Below are positions 35,046 to 51,454 of a stretch of DNA of 64,000 nucleotides, piece by piece. The stretch is from Diphasiastrum complanatum (Eukaryota > Streptophyta > Lycopodiopsida > Lycopodiales > Lycopodiaceae), in the NCBI GenBank assembly GCA_029204225.1, contig CM055092.1, positions 14,374,059 through 14,438,058 on the forward strand, written 5' to 3'. Below the pieces are notes generated by a model. The model saw nothing but the letters and a program-made list of their open reading frames with translations, was not told where the DNA came from and did not search any database. Position numbers and translations under genes: made by a program. Every line of letters begins with the position of its first letter. Within the stretch, counting starts at the first letter, position 1.

Positions 35046-35049
35046 CCAA

Positions 35050-36050
35050 TTTTTGAAGGCTTCAAGTAGACTCGCAAAAGTCGAATAGAAGAATGCTTGA
35101 CTACTGGACTAAAGGTCTCAATGTAATCGACATTGTATACTTGAGAAAATCCTTTGGCGACAAGTCATGCATTTCTCCTGTTGATGCTTACATCTGCATT
35201 GTACTTGACTTTGAAAATCCATTTGCAATCAGCTACATTTCTGCTAGCAGGTAATTCGACAATTGTCCATGTCTGTTTTGTGATAAGAGATGAATACTCT
35301 TTATCCATAGCTTCTTTCCAGAGATCTAAATCTGGTTGACTGAGCGCCTCTTGGACAAACGTCAACTCGTGAATAAGGTAGGCTGTAGACTCGTTCATAT
35401 ATCTGATAGGTGGTCTGCTAGCTCTTGATGATCTTCTAGGGAATTGAGGAAGTTGATCATTTTCATCATACTTTAGTTGTGATAGACAGGGAGATCGACC
35501 TTACCCGAAGGATAGTCGAGATCAAGAACCATGGATTGTTTGGACATGTCCAGAACAGATGCATAATTCAAGTGTCCTAAGCGATGATGCTATAGTAATG
35601 CTTTATTGACAAGAACAGAGGTTTTCAAGACTAGAATCAGAATAACAATGTGCCAATCTATATGAGTAATCATGCCTCTTGCCAAGTGCAAGGATCTTAT
35701 TACTCCTATCAATCATTTTTCATTGATCAGATTCAAATTCTACCTTATGACCTAAATATGTAATTCTACTTACTGATAACAGACTTGTAGAGAGTTTAGG
35801 AACATATAAAACTTTTTATAGTAATTTAAACTGATCATGTTGGAATCGCAATCTTACAGTACCTTCACCTTTAATAGTATGAATACTAGTGTCACCAAGA
35901 TGAACAAATTTCTTCTTGCTGTAAGACGTGTAGGAGTTGAAAATATCACGTTGATTGGTCATGTGTTGAGTTGCTCCAGAATCAAGAAACCATGAATTAT
36001 CCAAGAATGCGCTTTGGTCATAAATGCGCCTTCGTCCACTTCAACCTGGG
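35050..36050 (-). pseudogene. Ty1-copia protease to RT start, integrase mostly lost
   Basis: Minus strand: protease site SWFLDSGATQHMTNQ (about 35998-35950, intact), LLSVSRITYLGHKVEFESD pre-integrase, then after a gap with stops the RT entry (DLDLWKEAMDKEYSSLITKQ, NVADCKWIFKVKYNADVSI, then YIETFSPVVKHSSIRLL to about 35060). The integrase core is absent, so this is another internally deleted copia element. It continues to the right as gag at 36050-37440. Confidence 0.8.
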
Positions 36051-37440
36051 GAGATGATGAAACTTTGTTTGCTTGTTAATCGGGTTGCTTGGCTGCATTC
36101 TTCGCTTGGAGAATTTGGAAATCCTTGATCTCATGTTATTGCGCTTGCAATACCTGCAAAATATCTTCTTCTTCGACTATGGATTTGATGATTATCCTTG
36201 ACTTTGAGTCGGCTTCTGATTCGTTGTAGCCTTCTTGGAGCTTTTATGCTTCTGTCGTTTAGAGCCTTTGTTGACATATAGAGTCTGAGAGGAGGAAGTA
36301 GACAAAGTGTCTTGACTTCTTCTATTGTCTTCTTGTAGTACCATAGTGATAACTTTAGTAAGAGCTAAATCTGAGTGTGTCAATATGATCATCACCCAAT
36401 TTTTATATGTAGAGGGCAAGCTTGAAAGCAATGTCATAATTGCATCTTGATCATCTATGACTGATCCGACAATGACCATCTTGTGAAAGTACTGTACTTT
36501 AGGACCATAAATGGATCTACAAAAGATCCACAAGAGTGATTGGATGCTTAACAATCTATCAAAAAACTAGACACAAAAAAGTTGATCTAGATTGGCAATT
36601 TGACAAACAACAAGCATTAACAATCAAAAGCATTGATAAACCTTGAAATCCGAGCCCACACGTGTGTACTACAGGCTGTAGTACGGCCTTCAACCTGAGA
36701 AACAAGTAGAAATTGATTTGGTTTCATTTGGATCACAAAAACTCAATGTACATAGTGAACTAGCTTGAGATTGCCAATGAACTCCAAAAATTTTCTATCT
36801 TCTCACTATGGAGAGAGGGAATACATAGCAAATTCGACTTTCCTTCTTGAAATTAGGTGGATTTCCAGCATGTAATAAGGAAGTTAACTCACTCTCCTTG
36901 ACCTAAAATGAAACCCTAGTCTATTTCCTAGAGTTATGCTTGGTAGGTAGCTAGTTGGTCAAATTTTCACCTTAAACTTAGGTGTAGGTCCTATAAAGTA
37001 GGGATGACCACCAAATAGACATGACCAACTCTCTTGAATTGACCTAACCTACATTAGGATGGGTTTCCCATGTGGCATCATGGCCTCACATGTGTGGGAC
37101 CCACTTGTGTACACAATTTACACTATTCTACATGGTTTTTGATCAAGCTAGATTTGCCAATTTTTGGCAATTCTTCACACATCTGTTGCAAGAGATTCTT
37201 AAACTGGTTAATGTGACTTTGAAGAGAATCACCATTTGACATCTGGAATGTGAAAAATTTCCTTCGTAGATGTAACTTAGTAGTTACGTCCCTCACGTCA
37301 TATAGTGAGTTTAGGATGTCCCAAACTTCTTTTGAAGTTTTAGCTTCAACTATGTGTCCAATCTATGTATCTGATATATGAGGATAATAAGCGTGAAAGC
37401 TTTACCATCCTTCGATTTTCACTTTGAGTCTTATGTGTTA
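36050..37440 (-). pseudogene. Ty1-copia gag, interrupted by a solo LTR
   Basis: Two gag pieces on the minus strand, 37440-37180 (SKEVWDILNSLYDV, FQMSNGDSLQSHINQFKNLL) and 36481-36190 (VGSVIDDQDAIMTLLSSLPS, KVITMVLQEDNRRSQ), join in frame if the LTR at 36482-37179 and one copy of its 5-bp duplication are ignored. A basic Lys/Gln tail (QKHKSSKKATTNQK) leads to the knuckle region near 36150. Confidence 0.82.
36482..37179 (-). mobile_element. Solo LTR with 5-bp target duplication
   Basis: 698 bp bounded by TGTGAA...TTCACA with CATCT directly on both sides (36477-36481 and 37180-37184). It interrupts a copia gag without removing any of it. Inside are ACACGTGTG and CACATGTG palindromes. A single LTR with intact duplication is the product of recombination between the two LTRs of an inserted element. 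Confidence 0.92.
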
Positions 37441-37447
37441 TCTTCAG

Positions 37448-37707
37448 GTGTGGATCTGAAATAACAATTAATGATCATTCTACACATAGAATTGCAAGAT
37501 ATCACAAGTATAGTGCACCAATGGATAGTAGAACCCAAGAGAACCATGTGTGGATCTGAAATAACAATTAATGATCATTCTACACATAGAATTGCAAGAT
37601 ATCACATGTGTGGATCTGAAATAACAATTAATGATCATTCTACACATAGAATTGCAAGATATCACAAGTATAGTGCACCAATGGATAGTAAAACCCAAGA
37701 GAACCAT
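37448..37707. repeat. Three-copy direct repeat, 100-60-100 bp
   Basis: Units start gtgtggatctgaaataac at 37448, 37548 and 37608. The first and third are 100 bp and contain a 40-bp part starting agtatagtgcaccaatgg; the middle one lacks it and is 60 bp. The copies look almost unchanged, so the duplication is recent. Confidence 0.95.
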
Positions 37708-37715
37708 GTGTAAGC

Positions 37716-37975
<260 letters not shown>

Positions 37976-38275
37976 CCTCTCTTCCCACGAGTTACATCTT
38001 TTTATAACAAGTCAGAATCCTAAATTGCCACTTGGTTTCCCTCCAATATGAAAAACCCTACTATTTCTAGGACTAGATTTAATGTACCCTACATTCAAAT
38101 TTGAATCTACTCAAACCCAAATTCTACATTTCCCACACTTTCAAAAAGTGTTTATTCAAATAATTTTAGACTAATTCAACTTTGAAAAGTCAACCTCTAA
38201 GTCTAATATGAAAATTGGCCTCAATTGCCAAATATAAAAATGTAGCAAATATGACTAAACTAGTTGAATTTCTCA

Positions 38276-38580
38276 CTCCCTCTTCAACTGATAACACTCC
38301 AAGTGATGTCCTATGCTTCATGAACAAGTCTTTTCCCAATGCTTTGGTGAAGATATCAGCTACACATTCCCTTGAGGATACATGTTGAAGCTCCACCTCC
38401 TTTGCAATGACTTGCTCCCTCACAAAATGATATGCAATCTCAATATGCTTGTTTCTAGCATGAAAGATAGGATTGGTTGCCAACCTTTGGGCTGATAGAT
38501 TGTCACAAAAGATGATTGGGCTCTATGAAAAATCCAGCAAGTGAAGATCTTTGATCATCCTTTTGATCCATACCATCTCC
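38276..38580 (-). pseudogene. Ty1-copia RNase H C-terminus
   Basis: Minus strand: PIIFCDNLSAQRLATNPIFH, HIEIAYHFVREQVIAKEVEL, ADIFTKALGKDLFMKHRTSL, the standard end of a copia polyprotein, running into a polypurine tract and the COPIA-1-family LTR at 38275. A stop in DFS*SPI near 38525 breaks the frame; the enzyme upstream is missing. Confidence 0.85.
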
Positions 38581-38749
38581 TTTGTGCAATGTGTAAGATC
38601 TTTGCACTGTTGGATTATTCTCCTTCTTACTAATCGACTAATCGGTTTTAATCTTCATCCATTTATTATCCAGTTCTACGGATTTTCCCGTGTTTTTATA
38701 AAGTCTGCAAAATTACAAGTGTTTTTACACAGTCTACAGAAATACACGG

Positions 38750-39130
38750 AGTTTGACAATAGTGTCGCATTTTCTCTCTCTACAATCTCGACAGTGTCGC
38801 CTGTCAAGAATTATGAGTAAAATTACAGTGTCGTCTTTTTTGCCTTTTTGCAACACTGTCGCCTGTCAGGAATTACTTGTAAAAATGCAGTGTCGCCTTT
38901 TTCACATTTTTTGCCTATTAGGATTTGCGAGTAAAAATGCAGTGTCGTATTTTTTGCCTGTCAGGAGTAAAAATATAGAGTCGCATTTTTCAAAGTGCCT
39001 CAAATGTTAATAAAATGACTTTGGAAAAATGCGGGACTACCCCAATATTAAGGACATGAGATTTTGTGACAATATCGCATTTCTCCAACAGCCGACACTA
39101 TCGTTTTTTTGCGACACTGTCGCCTGTGGC
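38750..39130. repeat. Short-motif array, block 1 (CAGTGTCGC)
   Basis: About ten imperfect copies of cagtgtcgc followed by T-runs or cctgtcagg, spaced 20-60 bp (38762, 38790, 38825, 38858, 38887, 38940, 38968, 39070, 39090, 39112). No coding signal. Confidence 0.8.
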
Positions 39131-39556
39131 AGTTTTATTTCATTTATGTAGAGTGACAATTTTAGTTCATTTATGCAGAAAATTGTTTATGGCAATTGTC
39201 GTCGCTTATCAGCAATTATTTCTGAGAAGGAACTGGATGAATGCCAGCGGACTTTAGCCAAATGGCAGTTGCATTTGAAGACCTAACCACTTAGTATAAA
39301 TCAGTTGTTCATACATCTCTTTTCAAGTCCTGAATCAATGTTGTGAATTGTGAAGGAGTTGAGTGTTATTATACAACGCTTCATGCGCTCTTATCAAGCA
39401 GATCGTTCACAATCAGAAAGTATTGTAGTTAGCTCTCTATCAAGCTTTCAAGCTTGAACTCTCTTGAGCATTCTAGCTCAGTCTTTTAGAGAATTATTTT
39501 AGAGTTGCTATTGCACTACTACTTATCAGCAGAGCTGCTTATTATTAGACTTATTC

Positions 39557-39957
39557 TCATTTACTCGGAGACAGCTTGGAATTCATCTCGTCTTCCATCG
39601 CTTTAATCCACTTGTTCTTATCTGGATAGCAGATAGCTTTCTCATATGTTTGAGATTCTCCTCCAAATCCATAGAATTCCTTTGATATAGAGGCTGAACT
39701 ATCAAGTACAAATCTGACATGTGCTCTTCTTTCTCTCGTGGATCTTCTTGGAGAGTCCACAGTCAGATCGATGGCCTTGCCTTTGTTAAGTTTCTTGTGG
39801 TTGCTGACTGCTGAATTGTGGTGAGTAGCAGGTGTCCTGGGTACAGGATGTGTGCCTTGCTGCTTGTCATCTGAACAATCACTCTGTCCATCTGGAATTT
39901 GAGCATCTTGTTCCGGATGCTCAGGGTCTGCTCCCTCCGTAGATGTTGGTAGGTCAT
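39557..39957 (-). pseudogene. Ty1-copia fragment between integrase and RT
   Basis: Minus strand reads SPRRSTRERRAHVRFVLD and PDKNKWIKAMEDEMNS, the hinge between integrase and RT in copia polyproteins. It is bounded by the two cagtgtcgc blocks and cannot encode an enzyme. Confidence 0.7.
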
Positions 39958-40399
39958 AGTAGCCTCAGGTCAAGAATTGTAGTCGAATAGAGCCTTGGCC
40001 TTCGACTTGATGTGAACTGGAGTCACCAAAGAAGATATACTTTGATTTTGTAGTTGTGAGTATAGAGAAGAGGTCAGCGCGTTGGCGTGAGAGAGACGTT
40101 CTCTCTCACGAATAATATGACTAGCTACTGCTAATCTATAAACTCACTCTGGAGCTATCTTAGACTTTTACAATTCTGTCTATTATGTGTCTGTGACTGT
40201 CTGCATGTGTCTGTATCCTTCGTGAAATCCTTTATATGTGATCAGTCCAGAGAACTGATTAAGTTAAAAGATCTAATGAAAAGAAATGCATATCAAAAAC
40301 TGATTCTAGTTTCCTGTCTCTGTCCTCCGTGCATTAGTCGCCTTCTGCCCGTTGCACAATGCCTTCATGCTACAGACCTTTGCATTTTGCCAAAAGACA

Positions 40400-40790
40400 C
40401 TTTCGTGATTTTAAGGGCAGTGTCGCTTTTTCAAGGACAGTGTTGCTTCTTCAAGGGTAGTGTCACTTTTTTCAAGGGCACCTTCGCTTTTATCCGGAAG
40501 GCATTTGGCAACATTGTCGCTTTTTCCCGAAAGGCGAAAAATGCAACGGTTGGCCAGAAAACTTTTCTAAAACATTTTGAGAAAGTGTCACTTTTTTTTT
40601 AAGGGCAAAAAACCCGACAGTGTTTCTTTTTTCCCAAGGGTGAAAAAGCCGACAGTGTCGCTTTTTCCCGAAATGCAAAAAAAAACGCGACAGTAGGCCA
40701 GAAAACATTTCTAAGGCATTTATAAGATAGTCGCCTTTTTCGCAAAAATGCAAAAAATGCAACAGTGTCGAGCCAGAATCATTTTCTAAG
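40400..40790. repeat. Short-motif array, block 2 (CAGTGTCGC)
   Basis: About ten further copies of cagtgtcgcttttt, many followed by caagg or cccg (40416, 40436, 40455, 40512, 40584, 40613, 40650, 40725, 40762). Same orientation as block 1; the copia fragment at 39557-39957 lies between. Confidence 0.8.
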
Positions 40791-41779
40791 TGTTTTTGAC
40801 TTAGTGCTGAATTTTCCTCATGACCAAAAAATGCGAACTATGCGACGAAACAGTTCAAAAATGCAGACTGTGCGAAACATAGTTCAAAATGCAACAGTCA
40901 GAAGAAAAAAGAAAAACAGCAAAGGAGAAACTAAGAAAAATGTTAAGGCTTTGAAAGATGGAAGATCTCAGTTTCTTCACATATCACACAACACACTGTA
41001 GAAATCTCAATTCTAGCATGCTATTCACATGTGTGGAATTATTCTATAGTATCACAAGTTTAGATGCATTATACACACTAGAATCACCAATATCAAGAGA
41101 GAAGAGATAGAAGAAGACAAGAGGATATAAGAAGAACGTTTTTCAAAGATAGAAAAAACATTCGATATATTTCTCCACGCTATTCGATATATTTATCCAT
41201 GCTAATCTTGCTATATATAGCTGCAAAATGTCAATTTGCCAATTATCTAATTGGTAGTTTCCAAGTACTTATCAAAAAACTAATAATCTAATGACTAGAT
41301 TCAATGTATGTCAATATGCAAAGTCATTAGGCCCAAATCCAATCTTAGACCCTTTGAACTAGAAGCATCTGCAGATCACAACTTCACTTAAAAAGTACGC
41401 TATGATTAAGCCTGTCACAAATTTACCAATGCAAGAAACACGAATAACGCTTTTCTTTAATGATGATTGAAAAGCAAGTTTCAGGAAAAAAATCGCTGGC
41501 ATAGGCTAAATGATTCAGATGTAAGACAGGGAACATTATGCTCTGGTTTGAGCAGGTATTTGCGCTAGAGCTACTTTGGCACTAGTATTAGGATGATCTC
41601 AGCGAAGCAGAAACTTAACAGTATAACAGATACTTAATAAATTCATAAAGCAAAGACCCACAAACAGGTGTTGTATATAATTTCATCGAGCAGATCATCT
41701 TAAGGCTGAAAACCTTGAAAATTCATCAGTGCAGCAACACAGATCCATTACAAAATTGTTCCAACCCACGATCTAAAAT

Positions 41780-42463
41780 TTAGCTCTTGGGCGTGAGTTT
41801 AGTCTTAAGAGCTTCAACAGCCTTTCTACTTAGCTGAAAAGCTTTCTCTAACACCTCATCTTTGATGTCTGTGCCAAATAGCGTCACTGGAAGAAGCTGA
41901 GCTCCAGGATTCTGGCTGTTTAAGGAACCCATAATAACTCCAGGTGTAGACCCAATGTTTAGCTGGAAATGAACAAGTCCTCTAGGTATGATAAGCAGAT
42001 CGCCCTTGTGCACAGTCTGTGTATAGAGCTTATTGCTTGTAGTAATAAACCCTGCATAGAAGGTACCTTCAAGAATAAATGCAAGCTCCGACGCCCGGGG
42101 GTGCAGATGCGGCACATTGAGTCCCCCAGGTGCAAAATCTGCTCTCACCATAGAAATCCCTTGCGTGTTGAGGCCAGGAAACTGAAGGACTGAAGCAGGC
42201 GTACGGGCGACTCCAGTCAGGGAGAGGGACGTGTTTCCTGCATGTGCAAGCCCACTGAACACAAAATCTTGGCCTTGTACATCCGCAACATTCTTGCAAG
42301 GAAACCCATTCACTCGAACAGAAGACTGCAGCTCGGCCACACAAAAATCTTGCAGAAGATCTGCATCAGTAGCTGCCGATCGAAGCAGCACAAGAGAACT
42401 ACAAACAAAAAAAAGCCAGATTAAGTAGCAGCATATTGGAGCTGAAAAAGCTGATCCTTCCAT
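41780..42463 (-). CDS. Germin-like protein
   Basis: A complete 227-residue, single-exon cupin of the germin-like family, the normal length. Residues 1-31 form a secretion signal (hydrophobic core IWLFFVCSSLVLL, cleavage likely after RSAA), so the product should go to the cell wall. Cys41 and Cys56 make the usual N-terminal disulfide (DFCVAE...GFPCKN). Cupin box 1 is HLHPRASE (His119, His121, Glu126) and box 2 is PRGLVHFQLN (His165); together these are the four manganese ligands. A glycosylation site is at Asn77. Germins and relatives form hexamers and act as oxalate oxidase, superoxide dismutase or without known activity; which applies cannot be told here. The first ATG with a good signal peptide was chosen. 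A TATA box lies about 100 bp upstream. Many angiosperm genes of this family have an intron; this one has none. Confidence 0.95.
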   Translation of the reverse strand: MEGSAFSAPICCYLIWLFFVCSSLVLLRSAATDADLLQDFCVAELQSSVRVNGFPCKNVADVQGQDFVFSGLAHAGNTSLSLTGVARTPASVLQFPGLNTQGISMVRADFAPGGLNVPHLHPRASELAFILEGTFYAGFITTSNKLYTQTVHKGDLLIIPRGLVHFQLNIGSTPGVIMGSLNSQNPGAQLLPVTLFGTDIKDEVLEKAFQLSRKAVEALKTKLTPKS

Positions 42464-42564
42464 CTCGGCCTATCTTCCTGTCACACCAGACAAAGAATGA
42501 GTGCCTACTGCACTATGTATATGATCAAGTCTGAAGCTCTCAACTTTTGCCAAAGCTATAGCGA

Positions 42565-42573
42565 TCTATAAAT
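42565..42573 (-). promoter_or_regulatory. TATA box of the germin-like gene
   Basis: Minus strand ATTTATAGA about 100 bp before the start codon, the only good TATA match in the near upstream region. Confidence 0.5.
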
Positions 42574-42790
42574 CCCTGGCAAAACTCACACCAGCTGCTG
42601 TGAGTCCGAGAACTTCTTTGCATCACCGATGATCATTGCTTGGATATCGCAAAGAAAAAGACTATAATAGCTTCATCGGATGACCGTTAAGAAGATTATA
42701 CCAAACAAATAATAGAGTATGTGTATGATTGGGAAATGGACAAGCAAACTGGATCCTTACTCAATATGCCCATTTGTCAACACTAAGTCA

Positions 42791-42949
42791 GATCATAAGA
42801 TGTCGCAAGACCCACAGAGCAAGGATGTCATTAATGGTGCAAAATAAGGTGATCTTGATGATTGCAATAGGATCATAGATGTCCCAAGACCCACAAAGCA
42901 AAGATGTCAATGATGGTGCAAAATAAGCCGATATGATGATTTCAATAGC
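42791..42949. repeat. Two-copy imperfect tandem repeat upstream of the germin-like gene
   Basis: Two units of about 80 bp starting gatcata(a)gatgtc, at 42791 and 42871, share aagacccaca.agcaa.gatgtca and ggtgcaaaataag. They lie 330-490 bp upstream of the start codon, in possible promoter DNA. Confidence 0.85.
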
Positions 42950-43459
42950 ATTGTGGGCGGCGGGCCATGTTACAACTTACTAGCATCATAAGTGTCAAAA
43001 GTGCATAAGGGATAGTGCAAAATTTCATCATATAGTCTTTATGGTAATGTTATGTCATGACTCATAAAGAGTATCTTTCCCACCCATTGCCCTCGCCATT
43101 GAAGGTGACCTATCTTATCAATAGCAAATTCCAGCCACCCTCCAACTATCCCAATGCCAAAGAGCAATTCCAGTATGATTTGGTGGAGCAAGAGCAAATT
43201 ATTATTGCTAAAATAATGTGACCTTAGGCACTCTGCTTTGTAAACAAGAACGACTTACCACTATCATTACCACTTACTTGCTACAAGCACTATGAGCAAG
43301 CTCAACCATCTATGTTATGATGTAGTATCGCTTATTGATGATAGGGCATCTTTGCCAACAACTGTAGTAGCAATTGATATGTAAAATCAACAATAAAACA
43401 TTTAGGAAAAATCATTGAAACCCTAGAGGCAAAGGTTGATGCACTCACAACAAAATAGA
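42950..43459. other. No gene recognised
   Basis: Anonymous sequence between the germin-like promoter region and a copia RT fragment; short ORFs only. Confidence 0.5.
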
Positions 43460-44165
43460 ATGCCTCACAAAGAAGCTGTAATCGACTATGAGGAGACCTT
43501 TGCACCAGTATGTAAGTGGAATACTCTATGTCTACTTGTTGCTTTAGCTTCACATTTTCATATGGATGTGAAATATGCTTTTCTAAATGGTGAGTTAGAA
43601 GAAGGGGTGTTCATTGATCAACCTGAAGGCTTTGTAACGAAAGGACAGAAATATAAAGTATGTCGCTTGAAGAAAGTGCTTTATGGTCTTAAATAGGCAC
43701 CACGTGCATGGTATAGCAAGATTGATGCCTACTTTCATTCTAAGGGGATGGTGAAAACACATTCTGATCCAAATATTTATGTCTTATGCTTTGATGGTAT
43801 GGTTGCTTTGATTGTTCTTTACGTTGATGACTTGATTATCACGGAAAATAATCAAGAAATGATAGACATGATCAAGAAAGACCTCATGGAACAATTCGAG
43901 ATGACAGATCTCAGCCTAATGCATTATTGCCTTGGAGTGGAGGTGTGGCAAAAAGGACACGAAGTGGGTTTAACACAAGTGAAGTATGTTAGAGAGTTGC
44001 TGCACAGGTTCAGATTGTAGGATTGCAAGCCAGTGAACACTCCTATTGAACCAGGTAAAAAGCTTTCTAAGCTTGACGAGTCACAACCATTTGATGCTAC
44101 GTTGTATAGATAGTTAGTAGGGAGCTTGATTTACCTTACCACGACGAGATCTTGCAACCAATATG
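43460..44165 (+). pseudogene. Ty1-copia reverse transcriptase fragment
   Basis: Plus strand: AVIDYEETFAPVCKWNTLCL, a small deletion, MDVKYAFLNGELEEGVFIDQ, then KKVLYGLK*APRAWYSKIDA (TAG at 43693), the catalytic LYVDDLIITE (about 43819-43848) and MTDLSLMHYCLGVEVWQKGH, on to LVGSLIYLTTTR near 44140. Single stops at 43693, 44018 and 44111 in an otherwise collinear frame show a fairly young dead copy. It differs from COPIA-1 and COPIA-2 RT, so it is another family. RNase H is missing. Confidence 0.88.
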
Positions 44166-44800
44166 TGAGAACAATCTCACTAGCTATGTCAATCTCTCTC
44201 AATCTAGATCTGGCTTCTCTACAAAGATGGATCACAACAAAATTTTAAGCCAACTTATTCTAAGCATGTGTAAGGCATTTAAAGACTCCACAAAAGACTC
44301 AAATGACTTGAATTGCAGGAAAATATGTGACTATGGCATCAAAATCACACCTATATCTCACTTAGACTAGATTGGAAACCAAAAACATGAGTTTTGTAAT
44401 CAAACAAGCTAGATATGAGTCAAACTTGATGTGTCCAACCAGGTTGGGTGCCCTACCCACCTCACTTTGAATGACAATCACTTCCACAAGACTCTACATG
44501 CATTTGAGTTGAAACAAATTGCAACACAAACTAGACTTCAGTAGCTTTCTATCAAGCTGTCATGCACTAGATTTGGATCTACCTTGGAGATACACCAAGC
44601 AAACAAAGTTTGATGATCTCACACGCATTTGAGCAGTACAGTCCGTATAGTACCCAACATGGATATAATCAATGTGTTTTAGATCCATTTTGATCCGAAA
44701 AACTCCTTGATAGCTATCGAGATTCAACTACACTCCCAAAATCAAGATTTCAAGCCAAAAATCTCATCACATACGATGCATGCAATCAAACTTTAGGTAG

Positions 44801-44812
44801 GCTCTGATACCA
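44801..44812 (-). other. Copia primer binding site
   Basis: Plus strand gctctgatacca is the exact complement of TGGTATCAGAGC, so a copia 5' LTR lies to its right and the element read leftwards. The leader (44165-44800) has no coding signal. Confidence 0.85.
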
Positions 44813-45370
44813 TGTGTACTTTTCACACGTGAGGACATATCAAATAATGTGAATGATCTCCTAAGATGTGTGTGATTGTACATAGATCATTCATTCAAAA
44901 GATACAAACAACTAGTTTAAAAAATCCAAGGCAAGAGCACTCACTACATGCACCTATCACTCACCAGTCATCACACATAATGAGAGACAACTTTGGATGA
45001 AAAAAAACTAAATATGAAATTGGTTTGTTCTCGGGTAGAGAGAGAATGCAACATGTAGCTCTTGGGTAGAGAGAGAATGTAGAAAATAATCTAAGTGTTG
45101 GAGCTATCAAACTCCAAATCTCCAATCTCACTCTCATTCATAATAGCTCAAGATCCATGAAGAGTGGCAATGGAGCTCAACGATTGGACCTCTCTAAAAT
45201 TACCTCGTACTCTTACATGCCACCTCTTACATTGATTGGACCATTTTGGTGCATCTTACATTATGGTTGGTCCAAATTGACAAATGAAATCAAGAGGTGC
45301 AATGTCACTAGCCCTCTACCATCAAGCCAAGCGTAAGCAACCTACACTATCACGAGCTAATCCAACTCTT
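44813..45370 (-). repeat. Copia 5' LTR (outer end uncertain)
   Basis: On the minus strand the LTR ends AAAAGTACACA just before the priming site. It shares short blocks with the LTR at 1409-1945, such as caaggcaagagcactcac. The right limit is estimated; no TG start was fixed. Confidence 0.6.
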
Positions 45371-45496
45371 ATAAATTTGGCCTAATCACTTAATTACAAG
45401 TGTACAATAGTTGGTTTTGATAGAGGACCCCCAAACCTCAAGATACATGACTTTTACAATATTCACAGGGTGCGCATGGAGGGGCTGCGGGGAGGG

Positions 45497-45497
<1 letters not shown>

Positions 45498-45568
<71 letters not shown>

Positions 45569-45609
45569 TATGTGCGGGCACACATACACACACACAAACA
45601 CACACACAT
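45498..45609. repeat. (CT)n and (CA)n microsatellites upstream of PSA2-like gene
   Basis: CT tract at 45498-45564, then a short unique piece and a CA-rich tract to 45609. It lies about 230-340 bp before the PSA2-like start codon, in promoter position, and may be variable between individuals. Confidence 0.95.
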
Positions 45610-45789
45610 CATCGGTCGCCCACTATTGACGGGCACACTTCGCTAGTTTAGATAAATGAAATTTTAAAAAAAAGGATCACACATGCATGTTAATTTTTTT
45701 TATGATTTGTACATACCCATGTGTGTAAAGCATGGCCAATAAAACATGGGAAAGTCCATGGTGGGGGTTGGGGGCTTGGGAGAGTGAAA

Positions 45790-45810
45790 ATGCTCTACTA
45801 TAGCGAATAG
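45790..45810 (+). CDS. Upstream ORF of six codons in the PSA2-like leader
   Basis: ATG at 45790 opens a frame of six codons ending TAG at 45810, 27 bases before the main ATG at 45838. It lies in the first copy of a short direct repeat (45793-45811 and 45818-45836, tatagcgaatagc). If it is within the transcript, it could lower translation of the main frame. Whether transcription starts upstream of it is not known. Confidence 0.35.
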   Translation: MLYYSE

Positions 45811-45837
45811 CCAGAAGCTCTAGTATAGCGAATAGCG

Positions 45838-51454
<5,617 letters not shown>

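Noticed and set aside
37448-37707. Regular direct repeats suggesting a CRISPR-like array
   Set aside because: Units are contiguous, unequal (100-60-100) and inside an LTR; no spacers, and the DNA is plant.
42069-42344. 91-codon ORF overlapping the germin-like gene
   Set aside because: A shifted frame of the cupin coding sequence with no motif of its own.
45386-45629. Arg-Glu and Ser-Leu ORFs near 45.5 kb
   Set aside because: Microsatellite translations upstream of the PSA2-like gene.
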